Positions 43,874-51,932 of a DNA stretch of 64,000 nucleotides are shown one piece after another. This DNA comes from QHWT01 sp963755695. GTDB lineage: Bacteria > Acidobacteriota > Vicinamibacteria > Vicinamibacterales > 2-12-FULL-66-21. Position 1 is the stretch's first letter; every line of letters begins with the position of its first letter. The stretch lies in the NCBI GenBank assembly GCA_963755695.1, contig CAVWLB010000010.1:868001-932000 (forward strand), in the 5' to 3' direction. The notes under the pieces were generated by a model that saw only the letters and a list, made by a program, of their open reading frames with translations, made no database searches and had not been told where the DNA came from. Made by a program: the position numbers and the translations under genes.

Positions 43874-44449
43874 GTGTCCGAGTCTAGAATTCTGATCCGT
43901 ATGCTCGAGCCACTGGTTCTTCGATATTCAGCACGGATGCTTCGAAAAACCCCGGGCTTTACGGCCGTCGCACTGGTGACGCTTGCGGTCGGCATCGTGG
44001 TGAATACCGCGGTATTCAGCGTGGTCGACGCGTTGCTCCTGAAGCCGCTGCCGTTCCCCAGTCCTGAGCGCCTCGGCGCGGTAACCACCCTGTTCCGCTC
44101 GCCAACCGGCCAGGACAAGCAGACTTCAGTGGGCCGAAAGACCTTCCTGGCGATTCACGACAACGCGACGATGGTCGCGACGGCAGACTGGAACACCAAC
44201 TGACGTCTGGACGCCGTTGGGCCGTCGATGAAGAGGGAAGAAGGCGCTTCAGCAGGGAGAAACGTCCGAGATCCGGGAACCGCTGCTGATGCTGTGGGGC
44301 GCGGTCGGACTGGTGCTCCTCATCGCGTGCGTCAATCTCGCCGGCCTTCTGCTGGCCCGATCGGTTATGCGCACGCGCGAGATCGCCACACCCATGGCTC
44401 TTGGCAGTCGGCTGCGGCTCGGTCCAGCTCTCACGCTGCGGGCCGAATG
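43874..44449 (+). pseudogene. Remnant of an ADOP-type ABC permease (MacB/FtsX fold)
   Basis: A decayed copy of an acidobacterial duplicated orphan permease. The 109-residue N-terminal piece reads YSARMLRKTPGFTAVALVTLAVG, NTAVFSVVDALLLKPLPFP, then GRKTFLAIHDNATMVATAD and a stop at 44203. A second piece at about 44242-44449 reads GETSEIREPLLMLWGAVGLVLLIACVNLAGLLLARS and TREIATPMALGS, the mid-protein membrane helix and cytoplasmic loop, and then stops. About 200 residues between them, and the whole second half (another 400 residues), are missing. Intact ADOPs are about 800 residues. The gap is too large for a sequencing error, so this is genuine decay. Confidence 0.8.
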
Positions 44450-44454
44450 AGCCG

Positions 44455-45720
44455 CTAGGGCTCTGCAGTGGCGGTTTCCACGGCTTGCAGGATCCCGCGC
44501 TGTATGTAGATCGGCCGCACGATGGTCCTGAGCGCCGGGAGACGGAGAGCGAGCCAGGCTCCGCTCATCAGGCACGCCATGCCGCCAATCGCAATCGTGA
44601 TCGACGTGCCGACGCGCTGGGCCAGATAGCCGGCGAGCAGGCTTCCGATGGGCGCGGTGCCGAGAAAGGCCATCGTGTAAAACGCCATCACCCGTCCGCG
44701 CATGGCATCGTCGACGAGTGTCTGCAGCACGGTATTGGTGGCCGCCATCTGCACCATGAACCCGGCGCCGACGATCACCAGGATCGGGATGGCGACCGGA
44801 AGGTGTCGGCTGAAGGCGAACGCGACGAGGCCCGCCCCAAACGTCAGCGTGGCGTACATCGTCACGCGTCCGAGGCCGACCACTGACTTCCGACCCGCGA
44901 GATAGAGCGCGCCGGCCAGCGCCCCGACGCCGGTCGCGGCCATCAGCATCCCGAGCGTGTTGGGTCCACCGTGCAGCACGTCGGCCGCTATCGCCGGCAT
45001 CAGCACGACATACGGCATTCCCATCGCGCTGACAATCGCCAGGACGATCAACACGGTGCGGATCGGGACCGATCGGGCGACGTACTCGAAGCCGCCGCGC
45101 AGCTCGGCGCCGACACGGGTGTCACGCTTCAGCGTTGCACGGCGGAGCCGCATCGCCAGCAGCGATCCGATCACGAACAGGTACGACACGGCATCGAGCA
45201 TGAAACACCAGCCTTCGCCGACCGCGGCAATCACTGCGCCACCGATCGATGGACCGATGATCCGGCTCGCGTTCACCATCGACGAATTCAGCGCGATTGC
45301 GTTCGGAAGATCGCTCCGGTCCTCGACCATCTCGACGACGAAGGCCTGACGGGCGGGAGTGTCGAAGGCATTGATCACTCCCTGCATGATTTGCAGCGCC
45401 ACGATTTCGCGCACCGTGATCCAGCGGCCCAGCGTCAGCACTCCGAGCGCGAGCGACTGGAGAAGGGACAGCACCTGGGTAATCAGCAGGATGCGCTGCC
45501 GATCCCACCGGTCTATGAGCACACCCGCAAACGGCGCGAAGATCAACGTGGGAATCTGACCGCAGAAACCGACGACACCGAGGAGTAACTCTGAACCCGT
45601 GAGCCGATACACGAGCCAGCTCGTGGCGATGCGGGTAATCCAGGTCCCGATCAGCGAGACGCTCTGCCCGCTGAAGAACAGGCGATAGTTGCGATGCCGC
45701 AACGCACGTGTCAGCTGCAC
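44455..45720 (-). CDS. MFS transporter, EntS/MFS_3 type
   Basis: A 421-residue 12-helix exporter. N-terminus ALRHRNYRLFFSGQSVSLIGTWITRIATSWLVYRLTGS is characteristic of MFS_3 (enterobactin exporter EntS-like) members; also seen are the loop motif GVLIDRWDRQRILLITQ after helix 2, NAFDTPARQAFVVEMV, and the mirrored loop AMRGRVMAFYTMAFLGTAPIGSLLAG. Substrate could be a siderophore, drug or metabolite; there are no biosynthetic genes nearby. Start at 45720 fits the family. Its stop lies at the very end of the ADOP remnant. Confidence 0.9.
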   Translation of the reverse strand: MQLTRALRHRNYRLFFSGQSVSLIGTWITRIATSWLVYRLTGSELLLGVVGFCGQIPTLIFAPFAGVLIDRWDRQRILLITQVLSLLQSLALGVLTLGRWITVREIVALQIMQGVINAFDTPARQAFVVEMVEDRSDLPNAIALNSSMVNASRIIGPSIGGAVIAAVGEGWCFMLDAVSYLFVIGSLLAMRLRRATLKRDTRVGAELRGGFEYVARSVPIRTVLIVLAIVSAMGMPYVVLMPAIAADVLHGGPNTLGMLMAATGVGALAGALYLAGRKSVVGLGRVTMYATLTFGAGLVAFAFSRHLPVAIPILVIVGAGFMVQMAATNTVLQTLVDDAMRGRVMAFYTMAFLGTAPIGSLLAGYLAQRVGTSITIAIGGMACLMSGAWLALRLPALRTIVRPIYIQRGILQAVETATAEP

Positions 45721-45817
45721 GGTGAATCGTAGGCCGAAGGGCGTGAGAGCAGGTAGACGGACGCCGCGTGCTCAGCCGTAATCAACGGCCCTGCCCTTGC
45801 ACCCGAAGAACGCGCGG

Positions 45818-46866
45818 ATGGCAGAGTCGCGGCGGGTTATCGACATCGCGCCGGCGGCGATCATCAAGGTGATCGCCGCGGTGGTCGTGATGTGGTTGTG
45901 GCTGCAGCTCTGGCAACTCCTGATGATCGTGCTGGTCGCGGTGGTCCTGGCGATCACTCTTCATCCCTTGGTAGAACGTCTCGAACACCGCGGTATCCCG
46001 TGCGGGGTCGGCGCGACCGGCGGTCGTGCTGGTGCTGACAGCTCTGATTGTCGGTTTCTTCTGGGTGACCGGCGCCTCGCTGTCTGGACAGGCGCGGACG
46101 TTGGGCAGCCGCGTGAACGAGGTCGAACGCGAGGTGATTGAGTGGGCGCCGCCGTGGATGACTGAAACTCTCCGAAAAACCGGTGCCGGCGCCCCGGACG
46201 CTTCGGCCGTCGCGGGCTATGCGTTCAATACAGGCCGGCTGGTGCTCGGCGCAATCATCGTGTCCGCGCTGGCGCTGATCCTGACGATCTATCTACTGAT
46301 CGAAGGCAGGCAGACGTATGCCTGGCTCGTTGCCTATGCGCCCCCCGCGCACAGGGCGCGGGTCGACATCACGGCGCGGGAGGCACGCCGCGCGATACTC
46401 GCTTACGCCATCGGAAACGTCGCGACCTCGGTGTTCGCGGCGACGTTCGTGCTCGTCTCCTTGTCGTTGTTGCACGTACCGGCGGCGTTGCTGCTCGCGA
46501 TGCTGGCCGGGATCTTCGATTTCGTCCCGGTCACTCGGCTTCATCTGCTCGGCGCTGCCCGCTGTGTTGCTCGCGCTGTCGGTCTCTCAGGCGGTGGCGA
46601 TTACTGTTGCCGGCCTTTACGTCGGCTACCACGCGCTCGAGAATTACTGGATCGGGCCAAAGGTGTATGGCGGCCGGCTCCGCCTGTCGAACCTTGCCGT
46701 CATCCTGGCCTTCTCGGTGGGCGCCGAGGTTGGCGGGATCGTGGGGGCGCTGCTCGCGCTTCCCGTCGCGGCGATGTATCCCGTCGTCGAAAACGTCTGG
46801 CTGAAGGAGTATCTCGGCCGCGAGGCGGTCGAAACCCACAGACGTATCGAACGCCGTGGGGCCTGA
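45818..46866 (+). CDS. AI-2E family transporter, two frameshifts
   Basis: A polytopic membrane protein of about 350 residues. Pieces in order: IIKVIAAVVVMWLWLQLWQLLMIVLVAVVLAITLHPLVERLEHRGIP; after a shift near 46005, VLVLTALIVGFFWVTGASL, then SALALILTIYLLIEGRQTYAWLVAYAPPAHR, AYAIGNVATSVFAATFVLVSLSLLHVPAALLLAMLAGIFDFVP; after a second shift near 46530, LPAVLLALSV, YVGYHALENYWIGPKVYGGRLRLSNLAVILAF and GIVGALLALPVAAMYPVVE. The order and the NYWIGPKVYG motif are typical of PerM/AI-2E exporters. An AGGGCTCCAGCCCT dyad just after the stop (46866-46879) may end transcription. Confidence 0.8.
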
Positions 46867-46879
46867 GGGCTCCAGCCCT
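46866..46879 (+). terminator. Short stem AGGGCT-CC-AGCCCT followed by TT
   Basis: A perfect six-base stem with a two-base loop directly after the AI-2E transporter stop. The loop is too short for a stable hairpin and only two T follow, so it may be a weak terminator or chance. Confidence 0.25.
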
Positions 46880-46942
46880 TTCCGCCGGACCCCGGATCGT
46901 CGAGTTCAGGATAAAATTCCGTAAATCCGGAGCCTAATCCCC

Positions 46943-47227
46943 TTGAACACGACGCTAAGACAGCAGATTGGTTCGATGCTCACTCAGCCTCGCACGATTT
47001 CCTCGATCGCGCACGAACTCGGCATTGCGCGGCCGGACGCCGAAGAGCACGTCCGGCATCTCCTGAGGTCAGCCCGCGCAACCGGCCGGCGGGTGGTGGT
47101 CGAGCCGGCGCGTTGCCGCGGCTGCGGGTTCGTCTTTGAAGAGTCCAAGCTCACGAAGCCGGGAAAGTGTCCTGACTGCAAGGGCACTCATCTGTACGAA
47201 CCGTTGATTCAAATCGGCTTAGCATGA
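46943..47227 (+). CDS. Small wHTH plus zinc-ribbon predicted regulator
   Basis: A 94-residue protein. N-terminal half: TTLRQQIGSMLTQPRTISSIAHELGIARPDAEEHVRHLLRSA, a winged-helix-like segment; C-terminal half a zinc ribbon with C-R-G-C-G-F-V-F and C-P-D-C. This is the small 'transcriptional regulator containing an HTH domain fused to a Zn-ribbon' found in archaea and acidobacteria. The TTG start at 46943 is favoured because homologues have the TTLRQQI segment; ATG 46976 is an alternative. The last codon overlaps the next start (ATGA). Confidence 0.75.
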   Translation: MNTTLRQQIGSMLTQPRTISSIAHELGIARPDAEEHVRHLLRSARATGRRVVVEPARCRGCGFVFEESKLTKPGKCPDCKGTHLYEPLIQIGLA

Positions 47228-48153
47228 GGGTCTTTGTGGCGGGAGCGAGCGGGGCCGTCGGGCGACGGCTCCTTCCGCAGCTCGTCGCTGCCGGCCACGT
47301 CGTGGTCGGGCTGACGCGACTGCAATCCCGCGCAGCGGCAATCGCCGCGGCAGGAGCCGAAGCCGTGGTCGGAGACGTCTTCGATCGGGACGGACTCCTC
47401 GGCATCGTCCGCGACGCCATCCCCGACGCGATCATTCACCAGCTGACCGATCTTCCGCCGGCCATGAATCCCAGGCAGCTCGACGACATCTATGCGCGCA
47501 ACAATCGCGTCCGCCGGGAGGGGACCCGAAACCTCGTTGCCGCCGCCGTGCAGGCCGGCGTCAGACGATTCGTTGTCCAGAGTATGGCCACTTGGTACCG
47601 GCCCGAAGGCGGACTGGTGAAATCGGAGGGCGATCCGCTCTGGACGGACGCGCCGGAACCGATTGGCGAAGCCGTGCGAACGCTCGCGACGATGGAGACC
47701 ACCGTGATGCGAGAGACACCGATCGGGGTGGTCCTTCGCTACGGCGGCTTCTATGGCGCCGGGACGTGGTACGCACCGGGAGGCGAGATCGAGAAGCGAA
47801 TCAAGAGCCGCGGTTTCCCAATCATTGGCAAGGGGGCAGCGATCACGTCGTTCGTGCACATCGATGACGCGGCGGCTGCGGCGGTGGTCGCTCTCAACGC
47901 TCGTACGTCGGCTGTCTACAACGTCGTCGACGACGAGCCTGCGCCGGCAGAGGAGTGGATTCCAGCATATGCCGCAGCGATCGGTGCGCCACGACCGTGG
48001 CGGGTGCCGGCGTTTGTCGCCCGGCTGGCAGTCGGCAAGGCGCTCACGACATGGATGACAACGATGCGCGGAGCATCGAACGCAAAGATTGCCGCGGAGC
48101 TCGGTTGGCGTCCGAAGCATGCTTCGTGGCGGAGCGGGATTGCAAATGACTGA
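47224..48153 (+). CDS. NAD-dependent epimerase/dehydratase-like SDR
   Basis: A 309-residue atypical or extended SDR. It begins MRVFVAGASGAVGRRLLPQLVAAGH with the dinucleotide motif GASGAVG; other blocks are DAIIHQLTDLPPAMNPRQLDDIYARNNRVRREGTRNLVAAA, RRFVVQSMATWY (with no S-x-x-Y-x-x-x-K triad at the usual place), GVVLRYGGFYGAGTWYAPGGE and SFVHIDDAAAAAVVAL. The missing triad suggests a nucleotide-sensing or reductase variant. Start overlaps the upstream regulator (ATGA) and the stop overlaps the following 60-residue gene by eight bases, so all three appear to be one operon. Confidence 0.85.
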   Translation: MRVFVAGASGAVGRRLLPQLVAAGHVVVGLTRLQSRAAAIAAAGAEAVVGDVFDRDGLLGIVRDAIPDAIIHQLTDLPPAMNPRQLDDIYARNNRVRREGTRNLVAAAVQAGVRRFVVQSMATWYRPEGGLVKSEGDPLWTDAPEPIGEAVRTLATMETTVMRETPIGVVLRYGGFYGAGTWYAPGGEIEKRIKSRGFPIIGKGAAITSFVHIDDAAAAAVVALNARTSAVYNVVDDEPAPAEEWIPAYAAAIGAPRPWRVPAFVARLAVGKALTTWMTTMRGASNAKIAAELGWRPKHASWRSGIAND

Positions 48154-48328
48154 AGAGGGACGGCTCGGGAAGTGGGATCAGTTGAACAAGTGCCCGGAGT
48201 GCGGGCGTGACATGGAACGGGTGGCGCTCGTCGGCGAACAGGTCGGCCTCTACTATCGATGCCCGACCCACGGTCGCTATCGCTATTCGTGGGATAGCGA
48301 TGCCCTTGAACCGGCCCCGGACGGCTAG
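48146..48328 (+). CDS. 60-residue zinc-ribbon protein
   Basis: A very small protein: MTEEGRLGKWDQLNKCPECGRD, then GEQVGLYYRCPTHGRYRYSWD, giving C-x2-C (CPEC) and C-x2-H (CPTH) as a likely zinc site. It starts eight bases before the end of the SDR gene. Function unknown; it may assist nucleic acid or protein binding. Length and codon use look genuine. Confidence 0.7.
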   Translation: MTEEGRLGKWDQLNKCPECGRDMERVALVGEQVGLYYRCPTHGRYRYSWDSDALEPAPDG

Positions 48329-48382
48329 CAGGTTTCGGCGGTCTACACGCTCCAAAAGGAGGCGCCCTCCAGCGACACCCGG

Positions 48383-49984
48383 CTACTCAGCAAGCGTCCC
48401 CGCGTACTCCTCGTAAGTCCCCTTGAAATCCTCGATCCGCCCTTCGGTGAAGTGCCACACGCGGGTGCCAACATCTTCCATCAGCTCCTGATCGTGCGTG
48501 ACGAGCAGCACGGTGCCTTCGAAGCGCTGCAAGGCAAGGTTGAGCGCGTTGATCGACTCGAGATCCAGATGGTTGGTTGGCTCGTCGAGCACCAGCACGT
48601 TGGGCTTCTGCAGCATGATGCGGCAGAACAGCAGGCGCGCGGTTTCACCGCCCGACAGGGCGTCCGTGGGTTTCAAGCCCTCTTCGCCGCTGAACAGCAT
48701 CTGCCCGAGCAGGCCGTGAATGTCCTGGCGCGACACCTCGGGATCGAACCGATGCAACCATTCCACTGCGGTCAAGCCTTTCTCGATGGCACCGGTGTGA
48801 TCCTGCGGGAAGTAGCCAACGGAAACCTCGTGTCCCCAGCGGATCATGCCCGAGTCGATGTCCTCCGGCGCCGGCCTCACCCCCGGCCCGTCCGAGATCA
48901 ATGCCTTCAAGAGCGTGGTCTTCCCAACACCGTTGCGCCCGATCAGGATGACCTTCTCACCGCGGTTCACCAACCCGCCGAAATCCCTCACCACCGCGGC
49001 CTCTCCAAACGCCTTCGAGACGTTCTTGAACTCCAGCACGTTGCGGCCTGACGGACGGTTCATGGTGAACTTGATGTAGGGACGCTGAATGTTGGACCGC
49101 GCCAGTTCGGCTGTCTGCAGGCGTTCGACCTCTTTCCGGCGCGACTGAACCTGGCTGGAGCGAGTGCCGGCAGAGAACCGTGCGATGAAGTCGTTGAGTT
49201 GCGCGATCTTCTTCTCGCGCTGCTCGTTCTGGGCTTCGAGCCGTGAGCGGATTTGGGTCTTCGCCACGACCATGTCGTCATAGCCGCCGGTATACGTGAT
49301 GATCGTCTGGTAATCGATATCGGCGGTGTGCGTGCAGACGGCATTCAGGAAATGCCGATCGTGGGAGATCACGATGAGCGTGCCCTCGTAATGGACGAAA
49401 AAGTCCTGCAGCCAGTGGATCGAATCGAGATCGAGATGGTTCGTCGGCTCGTCCAGCAGCAACGCCTGTGGATGGCCGAAGAGCGCCTGGGCGAGCAGTA
49501 CCCGCACCTTCTGTCCACCCTGCAGTTCCGCCATCTTCCGTTGGTGGAGCTCTTGCGGGATGTCCAGACCTTCGAGAAGGATGGCCGCGTCGCTCTCCGA
49601 CGTGTAGCCGTCCTCTTCGGCGACAACGCCTTCGAGCTCGCCGAGACGCATCCCGTCTTCGTCGGTCATGTCCGTCTTCGCGTAAAGCCGCTCTCGCTCT
49701 TCGAGCGCGGACCAGAGCCGCAGGTTGCCCATAATCACCGTGTCGACGACGCGGAACTCGTCGAAGGCGAACTGGTCCTGCCGAAGGACGCCGAGCTTTG
49801 CGGGGCGCGACACCGTGCCCTGCTGAGGCGGCAGCTCGCCTGTCAGCAGTCTCATGAAGGTGGACTTACCTGCGCCGTTCGGTCCGGTGAGGGCGTAGCG
49901 CCGGCCGGCAGAAAACGTGGTGGTGACGTCCTCGAACAGGACCTTCGAACCGTAGCGCATGGACACACCGACGACTGAAATCAT
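48383..49984 (-). CDS. ABC-F type ribosome-associated ATPase, YbiT-like
   Basis: A 533-residue soluble protein with two ABC domains. First domain: Walker A TGPNGAGKST (about 33-42), signature ELQGGQKVRVLLAQAL (the usual Ser is Gln/Gly-replaced), Walker B LLLDEPTNHLDLDSI; an inter-domain linker with coiled coil (IRSRLEAQNEQREKKIAQLNDF) that would face tRNA; second domain: Walker A GRNGVGKTT (about 350), signature LSGGETARLLF and Walker B VLVLDEPTNHLDLESI. ABC-F proteins act on the ribosome E site; YbiT-type members relieve translational stalling. No membrane segments. Start at 49984; the divergent gene KorC begins 88 bases away. Confidence 0.92.
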   Translation of the reverse strand: MISVVGVSMRYGSKVLFEDVTTTFSAGRRYALTGPNGAGKSTFMRLLTGELPPQQGTVSRPAKLGVLRQDQFAFDEFRVVDTVIMGNLRLWSALEERERLYAKTDMTDEDGMRLGELEGVVAEEDGYTSESDAAILLEGLDIPQELHQRKMAELQGGQKVRVLLAQALFGHPQALLLDEPTNHLDLDSIHWLQDFFVHYEGTLIVISHDRHFLNAVCTHTADIDYQTIITYTGGYDDMVVAKTQIRSRLEAQNEQREKKIAQLNDFIARFSAGTRSSQVQSRRKEVERLQTAELARSNIQRPYIKFTMNRPSGRNVLEFKNVSKAFGEAAVVRDFGGLVNRGEKVILIGRNGVGKTTLLKALISDGPGVRPAPEDIDSGMIRWGHEVSVGYFPQDHTGAIEKGLTAVEWLHRFDPEVSRQDIHGLLGQMLFSGEEGLKPTDALSGGETARLLFCRIMLQKPNVLVLDEPTNHLDLESINALNLALQRFEGTVLLVTHDQELMEDVGTRVWHFTEGRIEDFKGTYEEYAGTLAE

Positions 49985-50058
49985 GGGGCCGCCCTACTCC
50001 TTGGGGGTAAATCAATTGGGAGAACCCCTTATTCTACCAGACCTTCGGCCCAATCCCC

Positions 50059-50072
50059 TATAATCGCGGCAA
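50059..50072 (+). promoter_or_regulatory. Consensus -10 box next to a start codon: probable leaderless promoter of korC
   Basis: TATAAT (50059-50064) is followed after seven bases by the ATG at 50072, with no ribosome binding site between. Initiation would fall on or next to the A of ATG, giving a leaderless message. A -35 box is weak at the expected position (about 50036-50041). Confidence 0.5.
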
Positions 50073-51883
50073 TGGACCCCACTGACGTTCTCAACCCGGA
50101 TTACTACCACCGCGTCGTCGACTGCCAGTGGGCCTGTCCGGCGCACACCAATGTTCCTGAATACATCCGGCTAATCGCTCAGGGACGGTTCACCGAGGCC
50201 TACCTCCTCAACCGTGAGTCCAACGTCTTCCCGGGCATCCTCGGCCGGACGTGCGATCGGCCCTGCGAGCCGGCGTGCCGACGAGGCCGGGTCGACGGAA
50301 AGCCGGTCGCGATCTGCCGCCTGAAACGGGTCGCGGCAGACAATCGCGGCGAAGTCAAGCATCTTCTGCCCACGGCGCCGGCCAAGAAGAACGGCAAGAA
50401 GATCGCGCTGATTGGCGCCGGTCCGGCATCGCTGACCGTAGCCAACGACCTGATCCCCCTGGGCTACGAGGCCACCATCTTCGAGAAGCTGCCGCGGCCC
50501 GGCGGCCTCATGCGGATCAACATTCCGGCCTTCCGGCTACCCGAGCGGGTTCTCGATGAGGAGATTGCCTACATCACCGACATGGGGGTCGACGTCCGCT
50601 ACAACACGCCGGTCGACAGCCTCGAGGCGCTAATCGACCGCCGCGAGTTCGATGCCGTGTTTGTCGGGAGCGGCGCGCCGAAGGGCAAGGAGCTCGAGAT
50701 TCCCGGCCGTCACGAGACTGACCAGATCTTCATCGGCATCGAGTGGCTCGAGTCGATCCACTTCGGCCATGTCGATACCGTCGGCAGACGTGTCTTGATC
50801 ATTGGTGTCGGAAACACCGCGATGGATTGCTGTCGATCCGCCAAGCGGCTCGGCGCGACCGATGTGAAGGTGATTGCGCGCAAGACGCGGAAGTATTTCA
50901 AGGCGTCATCGTGGGAACTGGAAGACGCCGAAGAAGAGCACGTCGAGATCCTGGAGAACCTTCAACCGGTACGCTTCATTGTCGAGAACGGCACCCTGAC
51001 CGGGATGGAATTCGACAAGTTCAAATCGACCGAAACCCCGTCCGGCCTGAAGCAGGACGTCATCGGACGGGAGATCATCCCGTGCGACACGGTGGTCCTC
51101 GCCATCGGGCAGGACAATGCGTTTCCATTCATCGAGCGCAACATCGGACTGGAGTTCGGCAAGTGGGACATGCCGGTTGTCGACAAAACGACGTTCATGT
51201 CGACGCTGCCGGGGGTGTTCTTCGGCGGCGACGCCGCGTTCGGTCCCGCGAACATCATCTGGGCGGTGGAGCACGGCCATCAGGCGGCGATCTCCATCCA
51301 CAATTACTGCCAGGGAATCCCGATCACGACACGGCCGCCACATGGGATGACACTGTCGAGCACCAAGATGGGTCTGCACGAGTGGGCCTACAGCAACGAC
51401 TACAGCCCGGTGCAGCGCCAGAAGATGATGCACGTCGACTTGCCACTGCGCTTCGAAAGCATGTCGACTGAAGTGGAGAAGGGGTTTACCGCGGAGCAAA
51501 CGCGCGCGGAAGTGGAACGGTGCCTGAATTGCGACGTACAGACGCACTTCATCGATTCGCTGTGCATCGAATGCGATGCCTGCATCGACATCTGCCCGGT
51601 CGACTGCCTGTCGATCGCGCCAAATGGGGAGGAACCGCAACTGCGCACGAGGTTCAGGGTGACGGCTGACAACCTCGAACAGCCGTTGTTCGTTTCGGGT
51701 GGCCTCAAGCAGACACGCCGCGTGATGTTGAAGGACGAGAACGTCTGCCTGCACTGCGGGCTCTGCGCCGAACGCTGTCCGACCTACGCATGGGACATGC
51801 GGAAGTTCGTGCTGCAGCTTCCTTACGCGGGAATGGCCCAGGGCTCAGGGATCAACCCGGCACAATCCAGGCCGGTTCTTTAG
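50072..51883 (+). CDS. NAD(P)H/FAD/Fe-S subunit of 2-oxoacid oxidoreductase (KorC-like)
   Basis: A 603-residue flavoprotein. N-terminal GltD-type 4Fe-4S region (CQWACPAHTNVPEYI and CDRPCEPACRRGRVDGKPVAICRLKR), the FAD motif LIGAGPASLTVAND (about 112), a second dinucleotide motif LIIGVGNTAMDCCRSAKRLG (about 243) for NAD(P)H, and at the C-terminus two ferredoxin-type clusters: CIECDACIDICPVDC and CLHCGLCAERCPTYAWD. In some proteobacteria KorC couples a 2-oxoglutarate:ferredoxin oxidoreductase to NADP+. Here it precedes korA and korB, with 49 bases to the korA start, so the operon should form an NAD(P)-linked 2-oxoacid oxidoreductase. The cofactor preference is not readable from sequence. Confidence 0.87.
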   Translation: MDPTDVLNPDYYHRVVDCQWACPAHTNVPEYIRLIAQGRFTEAYLLNRESNVFPGILGRTCDRPCEPACRRGRVDGKPVAICRLKRVAADNRGEVKHLLPTAPAKKNGKKIALIGAGPASLTVANDLIPLGYEATIFEKLPRPGGLMRINIPAFRLPERVLDEEIAYITDMGVDVRYNTPVDSLEALIDRREFDAVFVGSGAPKGKELEIPGRHETDQIFIGIEWLESIHFGHVDTVGRRVLIIGVGNTAMDCCRSAKRLGATDVKVIARKTRKYFKASSWELEDAEEEHVEILENLQPVRFIVENGTLTGMEFDKFKSTETPSGLKQDVIGREIIPCDTVVLAIGQDNAFPFIERNIGLEFGKWDMPVVDKTTFMSTLPGVFFGGDAAFGPANIIWAVEHGHQAAISIHNYCQGIPITTRPPHGMTLSSTKMGLHEWAYSNDYSPVQRQKMMHVDLPLRFESMSTEVEKGFTAEQTRAEVERCLNCDVQTHFIDSLCIECDACIDICPVDCLSIAPNGEEPQLRTRFRVTADNLEQPLFVSGGLKQTRRVMLKDENVCLHCGLCAERCPTYAWDMRKFVLQLPYAGMAQGSGINPAQSRPVL

Positions 51884-51897
51884 ACTCGCGCACCACC

Positions 51898-51924
51898 ATG
51901 AGCCCTCAGTCCTAAGTCCTAAGC
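51898..51924. repeat. ATGAGCC/CTAAGTCCTAAGCC element between korC and korA
   Basis: ATGAGCC followed by CTCAGTCCTAAGTCCTAAGCC repeats the word AGTCCTAAG twice. It is related to the ATGAGCC arms at 39564-39577. It sits inside an operon, so it probably does not terminate. Confidence 0.4.
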
Positions 51925-51932
51925 CATACACC

